From: Acetivibrio sp. MSJd-27
GTDB lineage: Bacteria > Bacillota > Clostridia > UMGS1840 > HGM11507
NCBI RefSeq assembly: GCF_018918095.1
Contig: NZ_JAHLPV010000022.1
Location: 1-45,142, forward strand
Direction of reading: 5' to 3'
DNA length: 45,142 bases
A program made the position numbers and the translations under genes. Below, piece by piece: positions 8,280 through 16,118 of the stretch. Below the pieces are notes generated by a model. The model was not told where the DNA came from, did not search any database, and saw nothing but the letters and a program-made list of their open reading frames with translations. The stretch's first letter is position 1. The number at the start of each line of letters is the position of its first letter.

Positions 8280-8453
8280 ATGGCGGCGAGCAGGAAAACC
8301 ATAAAAAAATTACAAGAAGAATTAGACGCCTTGCTGGAGCATGGCGAGGACACTCTTTCGCCCGAGGTTCTGCGTATCGGTCAAAAATTAGACAAAGCTA
8401 TTTTCACGTTTACGCAGTCCAGGGCAAATAAGAAAAAGAAAATGGAAATTTGA
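8280..8453 (+). CDS. Spo0E-like aspartyl-phosphate phosphatase peptide
   Basis: A 57-codon gene with GGAGAAGAG upstream of the ATG at 8280. The peptide forms a helical hairpin, LQEELDALLE then SPEVLRIGQKLDKAI. The second half resembles the Spo0E-family core, in which an S-x-x-VLxxSQxLD motif acts on phosphorylated Spo0A; here the usual SQ is GQ. Spo0E proteins remove phosphate from Spo0A and so hold back sporulation. The size and motif fit; the Ser-to-Gly change lowers certainty. The neighbouring SASP-like gene agrees with a sporulation context. Confidence 0.65.
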   Translation: MAASRKTIKKLQEELDALLEHGEDTLSPEVLRIGQKLDKAIFTFTQSRANKKKKMEI

Positions 8454-8635
8454 ATCAAAAATGATAATTTTAGAAAAAGCGCATAAACTCTCCTGATTAC
8501 GAAAATCAGAATTGCAGATAATAGCTATGGATTCTATTTCATTATCGTTTAAAACTTTGGAAAGTGAAATCCGATATGCCTCATTCCAAATCGGAAAAGA
8601 CATATCGCATTCCACTCTGAAAGGGGTACTTTTAA

Positions 8636-8818
8636 ATGAGCAGAAAAAGCAAAATGAGTGAAGCGTTAAAATATGAAATTGCAAAGGAATTGGGTGTTTT
8701 TGATACGGTTTCGCAGGATGGCGGATGGGGCAATGTCTCCTCCCGGGACTGCGGAAATATCGTGACCAAAGCCATTGAAATTGCGGAAAGAAGCCTTGGC
8801 TCTCAGCAAATGAAATAG
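8636..8818 (+). CDS. Small acid-soluble spore protein (alpha/beta type, divergent)
   Basis: This 60-residue protein contains KYEIAKELGV (about residues 12-21) and a glycine-rich second half (DGGWGNVSSRDCG) leading into a C-terminal helix, TKAIEIAERSL. These match the two conserved blocks of alpha/beta SASPs, which coat and protect spore DNA. The second block departs from the usual GGxM-TKR form, so this is a divergent member. The ATG at 8636 follows AAGGGG at nine bases. The upstream gap (8454-8635) has no clear vegetative promoter, as expected for forespore expression, but I could not confirm a sigma-F or sigma-G site. Confidence 0.65.
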   Translation: MSRKSKMSEALKYEIAKELGVFDTVSQDGGWGNVSSRDCGNIVTKAIEIAERSLGSQQMK

Positions 8819-8834
8819 GATCCTGCAAAACAAA

Positions 8835-8870
8835 AATGAGCTGTCCCGCCATTCGGTGAGACAGCTCATT
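8835..8870 (-). terminator. Terminator of the nagA operon
   Basis: AATGAGCTGTC (8835-8845) pairs perfectly with GACAGCTCATT (8860-8870). On the minus strand the hairpin is followed by TTTTTGTTTTG. It lies about 20 bases beyond the nagA stop. Confidence 0.8.
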
Positions 8871-8889
8871 GCTATATCTATCGGAAAGC

Positions 8890-10074
8890 TTATTTCTGAT
8901 AAACGATTCTGCCTTCCACCATAGTCATTTTCACATCAATATCGGAATCAAAGAGCACCAGATCCGCATCCTTATGCATTGCGATACTGCCTTTTTTCTG
9001 ATCCATTTTAATGATGCGCGCCGGCGTAAGGGTCATCATTTTGACCGCGTCGGTCAGCGGAACCTCCGCCAGATTGACCATTGTCCGGACAAGCCGGTCG
9101 GCGGTGCATACACTTCCCGCAAAAGCGCTGAAATCATTTAAGAAAGCCACGCCGTCTTTGACGGTTACCTTCTGCCCGTCTTTCAGGCTGCCGAGGATGC
9201 TTTCCCCTTCCGGCATACCGGCGCCGCGCATTGCGTCTGTGCACAATGCGGTGCGGTCGGCACCCTTGGATTTGTACACAAGCTGCAAAAGTCCTTTCGG
9301 CAAATGGCAGCCATCCGCGATAATCTCCACCGTCATCCCGTCGATCAGATAGGCGCTCTCAATCACCCCCAGAGAGCGGTAGCCGTTGTTGCGCACGATA
9401 GTGGACATGGCACAGTACATATGCGTGATATGGTTGAATCCATTCTCGTAAGCCAGAATACAATCATGCTCATTGGCGCCGGAATGCCCGATGGAAGCAC
9501 AAATCCCCTTCTCCTTCAGGAAAGAACCAAATTCATCCGAGCCCGGCAGTTCCGGAGCCGCGCTCCAGCGGATGATGTTTCCCTTGGACCATTCATAGAT
9601 CTCTTCATACTCTGCCCGGCTTGGGCTTTTGATATAGCGAGGATCCTGCGCGCCCGCATATTGCGGCGCAAAATACGGTCCCTCCAAATGAAGCCCCAGC
9701 ATTTTGGCGCCGTCATTCTCCACATCCTTGACTTCCTCAAATACCCGAAAGGTATTCTTTAGCTCCTCATTTGTGCTGGTGAGGGTGGTTGGAAGAAGCG
9801 CGGTCGTTCCGAATTTCGCATGCATTTTTGCAGTCTGCAGATAGGCCTCTTTCGTTCCATCCATAAAATCATGGCCGCCGCCCCCGTGAACATGAATATC
9901 AATGAAGCCGGGCGCCAGATACGTTCCGCCTGCATTTATCATTTCTCCGTCAAAGCCGTCTTTGCGGAAACCGGTTCCCACCTCGGCGATTTTTCCGTTG
10001 TCCACCATCACATATCCGTTATGGAGAATACGCTCCGGCGTGATGACCTCAGCGTTATAAAATACTCTTTTCAT
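8890..10074 (-). CDS. nagA: N-acetylglucosamine-6-phosphate deacetylase
   Basis: NagA removes acetate from N-acetylglucosamine-6-phosphate, giving glucosamine-6-phosphate. The 394-residue protein is an amidohydrolase with HVHGG at residues 61-65, the metal-binding Glu131 in HLEGP, His197 in IGHSGAN, His218 in THMYCAMS and the catalytic Asp280 in CTDAMRG. The length is typical. It is the last gene of a minus-strand sugar operon, 15 bases after the TIM-barrel gene. There is no nagB here and no sugar transporter, so the substrate may be a sugar released by the dehydrogenases upstream rather than free GlcNAc. Confidence 0.9.
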   Translation of the reverse strand: MKRVFYNAEVITPERILHNGYVMVDNGKIAEVGTGFRKDGFDGEMINAGGTYLAPGFIDIHVHGGGGHDFMDGTKEAYLQTAKMHAKFGTTALLPTTLTSTNEELKNTFRVFEEVKDVENDGAKMLGLHLEGPYFAPQYAGAQDPRYIKSPSRAEYEEIYEWSKGNIIRWSAAPELPGSDEFGSFLKEKGICASIGHSGANEHDCILAYENGFNHITHMYCAMSTIVRNNGYRSLGVIESAYLIDGMTVEIIADGCHLPKGLLQLVYKSKGADRTALCTDAMRGAGMPEGESILGSLKDGQKVTVKDGVAFLNDFSAFAGSVCTADRLVRTMVNLAEVPLTDAVKMMTLTPARIIKMDQKKGSIAMHKDADLVLFDSDIDVKMTMVEGRIVYQK

Positions 10075-10089
10075 GCGCCTTCCGCCTTT

Positions 10090-10965
10090 CTAATACGCAA
10101 TCCCCAGTTTATCCAGCAATGCATTCCATTTGATCAGGCATTCTTCCGTCGCCTCGTAGCCGTACATGGAAAATGCCGATCCCTTCGGCAATGCCAATAA
10201 TTCCTCGGAGATTTCATGCTTCGGACGGTAATGGGTTTCCATCACACAATAACCGTCATATCCCGCTTCTATCAAAGCCTTGAACTGCCCCTCAAAGTCG
10301 ACCTGCCCTTCCCCAAAGGGCACGCCCTCAATGGTTCCGTCGGCTTTCTTCGCCGCGTCCTTGATGTGCATATGGACAAAATGATCTTTTATGATGTCAT
10401 AGCCGTCCGGGAAGGGAATCTCGCCGTCCGGTTCATAGATATCATTTCCGGGATCCCACAGACCCTTTACCCTAGGGCTGTTGATCGCCTTGAGCACCCG
10501 TGTCAGCGTCCTGGCGTTGGTAGCAAATACGCTGGGATCGAACTCCAAAAGAATATAAATATCATTCTCCTCCGCAATCCGGATCGGTTCCTGATAGCGC
10601 TCTACAATCTTATCAATATAGTCGGAAAGCTCTCCTTTCTTCCAGAAGGTAAAACCACGGATATACTTTGTGCCGAGCTGTTTTGCGAGGTTGATACATT
10701 TGTACAGGATGTCAATGTTTGCGCGGACCTCTTCCTCGCTGTCTATATCACATTTGTAGAAAGGCGCTGATATTCCGCAGCACTCCAGTCCATACTCATT
10801 CATGGTTTCCTTGATTTTTTGAATGTCCGCTTCCTCCAGCTCATGGGGACCTTTTTCCCACACCGAACGAATTTCCAGACCAGTCAAACCGTATTTTTTC
10901 GCCAAGGATGCCGCTTCCACAATATCCTGAGAAATTTCGTCTGTGATGACACCTCTTTTAAACAT
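10090..10965 (-). CDS. Xylose-isomerase-like TIM-barrel sugar isomerase/epimerase
   Basis: This 291-residue protein belongs to the AP-endonuclease-2/xylose-isomerase-like TIM-barrel superfamily. Candidate metal ligands lie in ILLEFDPS (about residue 137), VHMHIKDA (about 195) and VMETHYR (near 242). Members isomerise or epimerise keto sugars, and some cleave 3-keto-glycosides after a Gfo/Idh dehydrogenase has oxidised C3. Three such dehydrogenases precede it, which makes the second role worth considering. The start is firm: AAAGGAGG lies eight bases before the ATG at 10965. The exact substrate is unknown. Confidence 0.8.
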   Translation of the reverse strand: MFKRGVITDEISQDIVEAASLAKKYGLTGLEIRSVWEKGPHELEEADIQKIKETMNEYGLECCGISAPFYKCDIDSEEEVRANIDILYKCINLAKQLGTKYIRGFTFWKKGELSDYIDKIVERYQEPIRIAEENDIYILLEFDPSVFATNARTLTRVLKAINSPRVKGLWDPGNDIYEPDGEIPFPDGYDIIKDHFVHMHIKDAAKKADGTIEGVPFGEGQVDFEGQFKALIEAGYDGYCVMETHYRPKHEISEELLALPKGSAFSMYGYEATEECLIKWNALLDKLGIAY

Positions 10966-10979
10966 TATTTTCCTCCTTT

Positions 10980-11009
10980 AAAGAAAGCCGCCGACTTTTG
11001 GCCGGCGGC
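10980..11009 (-). terminator. Intra-operon hairpin, partial terminator
   Basis: On the minus strand, GCCGCCG and CGGCGGC pair around a GCCAAAAGT loop and are followed by TTTCTTT, between the first Gfo/Idh gene and the TIM-barrel gene. It may reduce expression of the two downstream genes or stabilise the upstream message. Confidence 0.6.
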
Positions 11010-11033
11010 CGATTCCTGTTCTCTTTTTATGGG

Positions 11034-11053
11034 TAAGCATTAGAGAGTCGAAC
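11034..11053 (+). repeat. Solo copy of the MITE end repeat
   Basis: The 20-base TAAGCATTAGAGAGTCGAAC occurs here and, exactly, in inverted orientation at 35652-35671, where it is one end of a 277-base element. Here it stands alone, directly against the stop codon of the dehydrogenase gene ending at 11055; no second end was found nearby. Confidence 0.75.
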
Positions 11054-11054
11054 C

Positions 11055-11945
11055 CTATTTCACCTCGTCCAGTGCAACCTCTTTCCCTTCATCCAATGAT
11101 TTCTGGATTGCATTTAACATGTAAACCGGCTGAACCAGATCGTCAAAAGATAAAGGCATTTTCCCGGTATGCAGCATTTCAACCCATTTCTCAAAGCCCA
11201 GACGATAGATGATAGAAATGTCCAGTTCCATGGTGACGCTCTTCTCGGAACCGTAAGCGGTCAGGATGTAACTGTTGCTGTTTCCGTTGAAGTTTAAGGA
11301 AACCTGTTTGTCCGCATATTTTGCAATCACACAGATATTTTTCGGCTCAATTGCAGTGGCATAAACACTTTTTACATCATACCCAAAAACGGACAGACAC
11401 ATCTCGCACAGGTGGGAACCATAGAAGAACAATCCGCCGTACTCGCTTTCCAGATCGCCGGGGAAATTCATCGCGCCCCCGGTCACCTTGCCCAGGGAAC
11501 CGCTCTGCACCTTGTTCTGCAGCGCCAGAATTTCATAGTTGTATTTCAGTGTGGAGCCGCCGGTGATCAACGTGTTATGCTTTTCGACTGCTGCACGGAG
11601 TTTATTGATGTCATCCACCGAGACTGCCACCGGTTTGTCAATCCAGACGGGATAGCCCGCTTCAATGAAGGGCAGAATAGCCGGCACATGGTATGCGCCT
11701 CTCCGGTAGACCACCATAACCGCGTCTACTTTTCCGATAAAATCCTCCGGTTTTTCCGCAATGAAATCAATTTTTCCCTGCTCTGCAACATCCTTTGTGT
11801 GCTGCGGAGCGTCATCGTTTCCGTATATCGCCGCAATCCTTACATCCGGATAGCGGTACTCCCCGTTCTCCATCGGCAGGTTGCACAACTTTGCAAACGC
11901 CAGTGCGTGGGAATTGTCAGAACCTAAAATACCAATACGAATCAT
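11055..11945 (-). CDS. Gfo/Idh/MocA family oxidoreductase (divergent)
   Basis: This 296-residue protein starts at the ATG at 11945, nine bases after AGGAGG; a longer frame reaching 11993 lacks a site. The N-terminus GILGSDNSHA is a degenerate Rossmann nucleotide motif. The usual EKP motif of the family is DKP (WIDKPVAV, about residue 107), so cofactor or substrate handling may differ from its two operon partners. The family oxidises sugar hydroxyls with NAD(P). It is third in the operon, 68 bases after its paralogue, and that gap holds a 9-bp hairpin (11975-11997). It is clearly more distant from the other two than they are from each other. Confidence 0.8.
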   Translation of the reverse strand: MIRIGILGSDNSHALAFAKLCNLPMENGEYRYPDVRIAAIYGNDDAPQHTKDVAEQGKIDFIAEKPEDFIGKVDAVMVVYRRGAYHVPAILPFIEAGYPVWIDKPVAVSVDDINKLRAAVEKHNTLITGGSTLKYNYEILALQNKVQSGSLGKVTGGAMNFPGDLESEYGGLFFYGSHLCEMCLSVFGYDVKSVYATAIEPKNICVIAKYADKQVSLNFNGNSNSYILTAYGSEKSVTMELDISIIYRLGFEKWVEMLHTGKMPLSFDDLVQPVYMLNAIQKSLDEGKEVALDEVK

Positions 11946-12013
11946 ATGTATATTCCTCCTAAAACATGATTTAAGGCCATGTGAAAAACACACAGCCCTA
12001 TTTTATGTAATTT

Positions 12014-13042
12014 TTACAGTGTAATTTCTCTCTTCTCATCCGAAGACTGGTAAATGGCAAGAATCAGGTCAACCGCTTTTCTTGCTTCTCTCGGCGTAAC
12101 AGCAGGCTTTCTGTCGTTGATGATTGCGTCCGCCATATCTCCTAATGGAACCACATGGGAAGTTCCCGGCAATTTGGTAGGATCGTCTTTCATTTTAAAG
12201 ACAGGCGCTTGAATTTCGGGAGCCTGTTCGTCGCTACCTTCGATGGACCATTGCAGGATGCCCTTATCGCTGACGATCATAGAACCCTTTTCACAGTGAA
12301 TTTCTATCCGGGTATCCTGTGCGGGATAAACGGACGTGGTTCCCTCAATGTTGCCCAATGCTCCGTTTTTGAATTTCAAGGATGCAATTGCAGTATCCTC
12401 CACCTCAATATCTCTGACCTGTGTTGCGCACCGTGCAAATACGCTCTCCACATCCCCAGCCATCCAGGTCAAAAGATCAATGCCGTGTACACCCTGGTTC
12501 ATCAGCGCGCCGCCGCCGTCCAGTTCCCAGGTCGCACGCCAGTCGCCGCTGTTATAGTACTCCTGGCTTCTGAAATATTTTAAGTAAGCGTCCGCCAGAA
12601 TCACTTTGCCAAATCTGCCGCTGTCGATGGCTTCCTTGACTGCTAAAAATTTGGGGTCGCAGCGTCTCTGGAACACACATCCCATTTTTACACCGCTCTT
12701 CTCCACAAATTCGATCACGTCATCCATTTTTTCTTTTGTGATCTCCATCGGCTTTTCACAGAGAATATGTTTCCCGGCCGCAGCCGCATCCTTACACATC
12801 TGCCCATGCATACCGGAAGGCGTACAGATGGAAACACATTCAATTTCAGGATCCTTGAGCATTTCCTTATAATCGGTATAAATCTTTTTCGCACCGTATT
12901 CTTCTGCTTTCGCCTTTGCCTTTTCCTCAATAATATCGCACACTGCATATAACTGCGCATTGTCTACAACGCCCAAAGCATCACAATGCAATTTGGAGAT
13001 AACGCCGCAGCCGATAATCCCCCATTTTACTACTCTACCCAC
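12014..13042 (-). CDS. Gfo/Idh/MocA family oxidoreductase
   Basis: This NAD(P)-dependent sugar dehydrogenase has GIIGCGVIS at residues 8-16, CEKPMEI around residue 95 and the C-terminal-domain block GGGALMNQGVHGIDLL, whose His is the likely catalytic residue. Start: no ATG is in frame; GTG at 13042 stands nine bases after AAGGAAG, giving 342 residues. A TTG at 13051 is too close to that site. It closely resembles the upstream gene (shared ITKEKM/VTKEKM, GDWR.TWELDGGGALMNQG blocks), which points to an ancient duplication. The substrate is not readable from sequence. Confidence 0.85.
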   Translation of the reverse strand: MGRVVKWGIIGCGVISKLHCDALGVVDNAQLYAVCDIIEEKAKAKAEEYGAKKIYTDYKEMLKDPEIECVSICTPSGMHGQMCKDAAAAGKHILCEKPMEITKEKMDDVIEFVEKSGVKMGCVFQRRCDPKFLAVKEAIDSGRFGKVILADAYLKYFRSQEYYNSGDWRATWELDGGGALMNQGVHGIDLLTWMAGDVESVFARCATQVRDIEVEDTAIASLKFKNGALGNIEGTTSVYPAQDTRIEIHCEKGSMIVSDKGILQWSIEGSDEQAPEIQAPVFKMKDDPTKLPGTSHVVPLGDMADAIINDRKPAVTPREARKAVDLILAIYQSSDEKREITL

Positions 13043-13068
13043 TTCATTCAACTTCCTTTCGTCTCAGT

Positions 13069-14109
13069 TTATTGATTAAATTCATCCAGTTTGATTTCTT
13101 TTCCTGTTCTTGCCGACTCATAAATAGCAAGAATGATATTCACACTTTTCATTGCCTCTTCGCCGGTTATCAGTGGATCGCGATCATCCAGCACAGCCCT
13201 CGCCATGTCCTCCACCTGAAGGATATGCCCCACGTTGTTGGTATTATACTGGCAATTCAGACCTCCCATGCTTCCGGAGACATCCGGCTGATCCACCTTG
13301 TTATCCTTGATCTTCCAATGGTAGAAGCCTTCGTCACCAAACATAATGCTGCCCTCAGATCCATTCACCTGAAAAATGGTGTCCAACCCGGGATAAGCCG
13401 TCGTCGCGCCTTCAATGACGCCCAACGCGCCGTTTTTAAACCGCACGCTGATAACTGCCGTGTCTTCCACCTTGATGTCCCAGACCAGTTTTTCACAGTG
13501 TGCGTAAACACTTTCAATGCCGCCCATCATCCAGTTGATCAGGTCAATACCGTGAATCCCCTGGTTCATGAGGGCACCTCCGCCGTCCAACTCCCAGGTT
13601 CCGCGCCAGTCCCCGCTGTCATAATACGCCTGATCGCGGTAATATTTTAGATAGGCGTCGCCCATTGTGACTCTGCCCAGAGTGCCGTTCTCGATGGCTT
13701 TTTTTGTCTCCTGCGCCGCCATAAAGGAACGCCGCTGAAAAATAGCCCCCAGCTTAACGCCGTTATCCTTACATGTCTGTATCATGGTTTTCATTTTTTC
13801 CTTGGTGACATCCAAAGGTTTTTCGCACAAGACATTGACCTTATGACCGGCAACCTTAATCGCTACCTCTGCATGTCTCCCGCTTGGCACCAGCACACAG
13901 CAGACATCCACCTTTTCGTTGTTCAGCATATCGTCAATATCGGTATACCATTTTTCAAGTCCTTGTTCCTCCGCAACCTTCTTCGCCTTTTCCTCGACGA
14001 TATCGCAGACTGCCACCAGCTTCGCGGACGGTGCGTTCTTAATTGCGTCCAGATGGTTTACCGCTATCCTGCCGCAGCCGATTAGGGCAAACCTTGCCTG
14101 TTTCTCCAT
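13069..14109 (-). CDS. Gfo/Idh/MocA family oxidoreductase
   Basis: First gene of the sugar operon, 346 residues from the ATG at 14109, which has a G-run site about ten bases upstream; an earlier in-frame ATG at 14133 has its AGGAAG only two bases away. The N-terminal Rossmann motif is ALIGCGRIAV, followed by CEKPLDVT near residue 95 and GGGALMNQGIHGIDLI near 180. It is a paralogue of the next gene, 26 bases downstream. A TATAAT at about 14200 on the minus strand may be its -10 element, but no good -35 is visible. Confidence 0.85.
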   Translation of the reverse strand: MEKQARFALIGCGRIAVNHLDAIKNAPSAKLVAVCDIVEEKAKKVAEEQGLEKWYTDIDDMLNNEKVDVCCVLVPSGRHAEVAIKVAGHKVNVLCEKPLDVTKEKMKTMIQTCKDNGVKLGAIFQRRSFMAAQETKKAIENGTLGRVTMGDAYLKYYRDQAYYDSGDWRGTWELDGGGALMNQGIHGIDLINWMMGGIESVYAHCEKLVWDIKVEDTAVISVRFKNGALGVIEGATTAYPGLDTIFQVNGSEGSIMFGDEGFYHWKIKDNKVDQPDVSGSMGGLNCQYNTNNVGHILQVEDMARAVLDDRDPLITGEEAMKSVNIILAIYESARTGKEIKLDEFNQ

Positions 14110-14545
14110 TTCTGTTTTCCCCCCGCCTTTCATTGCTTCCTGTAATCAAAACCGTTTCCGCATTTCACACGTTGTTTCCTGGTTTTGGTTCTATTATACT
14201 ATAAATTTGAGAGAGTAGTTTTATTATCTTGCATTTTTTTTGGACTTTTCTATATTTTTATTTCATAAGAGCGTATAGTGCTGAGCAACTGTGCCATAAT
14301 TTCATGCACAATTGCAAAGAATCTCCGGTAAAAACCATATTGTGTTCAACTCTTTAATGAGTATATCACATCTGCTGAAAAACATCAATTTCGATATTTG
14401 CATTTTCTTTTCAAAAAAATAAAATTTCATTTGTTTCGATCTTTTTTCTATCTCTCCGTTGTATGACTGATAAAAATTTGTTATAATTGAAATAATAAAG
14501 TTAATCGTTTTATTCCGGATAAAATGAATGAAGCAGGAGGGTTTT
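14110..14545. other. Divergent intergenic region of the two sugar operons
   Basis: About 435 AT-rich bases. The left part carries a minus-strand TATAAT (about 14200) for the dehydrogenase operon; the right part holds the plus-strand promoter at 14459-14487. The middle shows no convincing gene. A frame at 14302-14664 on the minus strand overlaps the kinase gene and has no ribosome-binding site. Confidence 0.5.
14459..14487 (+). promoter_or_regulatory. Promoter of the kinase-serine dehydratase operon
   Basis: TTGTAT (14459-14464), a 17-base spacer and a consensus TATAAT (14482-14487) lie about 58 bases upstream of the kinase ATG. Confidence 0.65.
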
Positions 14546-15463
14546 ATGGCGAAAGTATTGAATTTCGGTTCCCTGAATCTGGATATTGTATACAGCCTTG
14601 ACCATATCGTTCGGGAGGGGGAGACCATTTCTTCCTCCCATGTGGAGCGATACTGCGGCGGCAAGGGATTGAATCAGTCAGTGGCTCTGAAAAAAGCTGG
14701 TGCAGATCTCTATCATGCAGGTGCTATCGGAAAAGAGGATGGAATTATCCTAAAGAATACGCTGAGAGAACTGGGCGCAGATACCCGCTTTATTAAAGAA
14801 TACAATCAAAAAAGCGGACATGCGGTTATCCAGGTTTCAAAGCGAGGGGAGAACTGTATCATCCTATATCCTGGCACAAATCATTCCATTCAAAGAAAGG
14901 ATATGGATGAAACGCTCTCTTATTTTGAAGCGGGGGATTTTCTTGTCCTGCAAAACGAAATCAATGATATGCAATATTTGATGGAACAGGCGTATCAGAA
15001 AGGATTGCGCATGGTTCTCAATCCATCCCCCATGGATGAAAAGATTCCGACCTATCCCCTTGATTATGTTGAATTTTTTATTTTGAATGAAATTGAAGCT
15101 CGGGATATTCTGAAAAAAGAGTCTCAGTTATCCGAAGGACTGATTGCACGGTTTCCGGATTCCAAAATTGTTTTGACCTTAGGGAAAAAAGGCGTTGTTT
15201 ACCGGGATAAGAACTGCTCTTACTCCAATTGTGCCTATCCGGTCGAAGCGGTGGATACGACTGCGGCAGGGGATACTTTTACCGGATATTTTATCGCGTC
15301 CATTGCCGCCGGGAAGGCTGTCCCTTCCGCCCTGAATCTTGCGTCGGTCGCAGCGTCCATCGCGGTTTCCCGAAAAGGTGCGGCTTCCTCTATCCCGTCT
15401 TTACAGGAAGTTCTGTCCTCGCCTTACCTGAAAGGAGAAAGGAGCCGCGATGAATATCTTTGA
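14546..15463 (+). CDS. PfkB-family sugar kinase (ribokinase-like)
   Basis: This 305-residue kinase has the first PfkB signature in YCGGKGLNQ (about residues 34-42) and the second in DTTAAGDTFTG (about 237-247), the latter with the catalytic Asp of the anion hole. It most resembles ribokinase, which makes ribose-5-phosphate, but PfkB specificity is hard to read. Start: the ATG at 14546 lies after AGGAGGG; an upstream in-frame ATG at 14528 has no site. The last 14 bases overlap the serine dehydratase beta gene, so the two are translationally coupled. Confidence 0.85.
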   Translation: MAKVLNFGSLNLDIVYSLDHIVREGETISSSHVERYCGGKGLNQSVALKKAGADLYHAGAIGKEDGIILKNTLRELGADTRFIKEYNQKSGHAVIQVSKRGENCIILYPGTNHSIQRKDMDETLSYFEAGDFLVLQNEINDMQYLMEQAYQKGLRMVLNPSPMDEKIPTYPLDYVEFFILNEIEARDILKKESQLSEGLIARFPDSKIVLTLGKKGVVYRDKNCSYSNCAYPVEAVDTTAAGDTFTGYFIASIAAGKAVPSALNLASVAASIAVSRKGAASSIPSLQEVLSSPYLKGERSRDEYL

Positions 15464-16109
15464 TATGATCGGTCCTATTATGGTAGGCAGCTCCAGCTCC
15501 CATACGGCTGGAGCTGCACGAGCCGGCTATGTGGCCCGCATGCTGCTGGGAGAGGAGCCAGTCAAAGCGGTTGTCACTTTAAGCGGATCCTTTGCCCAAA
15601 CTTATCAGGGGCACGGCACCGATCGTGCCATTATAGGCGGTATTCTTGGTTTTTCGCCAAGCGATCTCAGAATCCGGAACAGTTTTGAAGAAGCGAAAAG
15701 GAATCATCTTTCCTATACCTTTCAGATGGAAGAGTTGGAGAATACTGCCCCCAATACTGCCAAAATTGAATTGCAGGGAGTAAACGGCGCCGTGATCAGT
15801 ACCATCATCTCCTCTGTGGGGGGCGGCGTCGTTCAAGTCGTCCGGATCAACGATGCAGATGTCAAATTTTCAGCAGAGTATCCAACCACCGTGGTCTTCA
15901 ACGATGATAAACCGGGAATTGTTGCAAAAGTTTCAGAGTATTTTGCCTCCCATCACATCAATATCGCTTTTATGCGGCTGTTTCGCCGGGAAGAAGGCCA
16001 AGAGGCCATTATGGTGATCGAATCGGACCAAAAAGTAGGGAAAGAAATATTAGAATCATTAAGACAGAGTGAACACATCAACAAGGTCATCGCGATTGAA
16101 CCGTTTTAA
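15450..16109 (+). CDS. sdaAB: L-serine dehydratase, iron-sulfur type, beta subunit
   Basis: This is the beta subunit (219 residues) of the two-chain [4Fe-4S] serine ammonia-lyase, which converts L-serine to pyruvate and ammonia. The N-terminal block MVGSSSSHTAGAAR (residues 11-24) is the family signature, and an ACT-like domain (VVFNDDKPGIVAKV onward, about 148-219) is probably regulatory. The GAAAGGAG site lies inside the end of the kinase gene. The alpha subunit follows nine bases downstream. The enzyme supplies pyruvate that the PFOR encoded at 37004 could oxidise. Confidence 0.95.
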   Translation: MNIFDMIGPIMVGSSSSHTAGAARAGYVARMLLGEEPVKAVVTLSGSFAQTYQGHGTDRAIIGGILGFSPSDLRIRNSFEEAKRNHLSYTFQMEELENTAPNTAKIELQGVNGAVISTIISSVGGGVVQVVRINDADVKFSAEYPTTVVFNDDKPGIVAKVSEYFASHHINIAFMRLFRREEGQEAIMVIESDQKVGKEILESLRQSEHINKVIAIEPF

Positions 16110-16118
16110 GGAGTAAGT

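Noticed and set aside
11030-11060. tRNA gene or tRNA 3' end suggested by GGTTCGACTC and a following CCCA
   Set aside because: The T-arm-like stem can be drawn, but no D-arm, anticodon arm or acceptor partner exists upstream; the sequence there is the coding end of a dehydrogenase gene. The segment is better explained by the repeat shared with 35652-35671.
14145-14165. Catabolite-response (cre) site upstream of the dehydrogenase operon
   Set aside because: GGAAACGGTTTTGA looks similar, but the central CG is out of register with the cre consensus.
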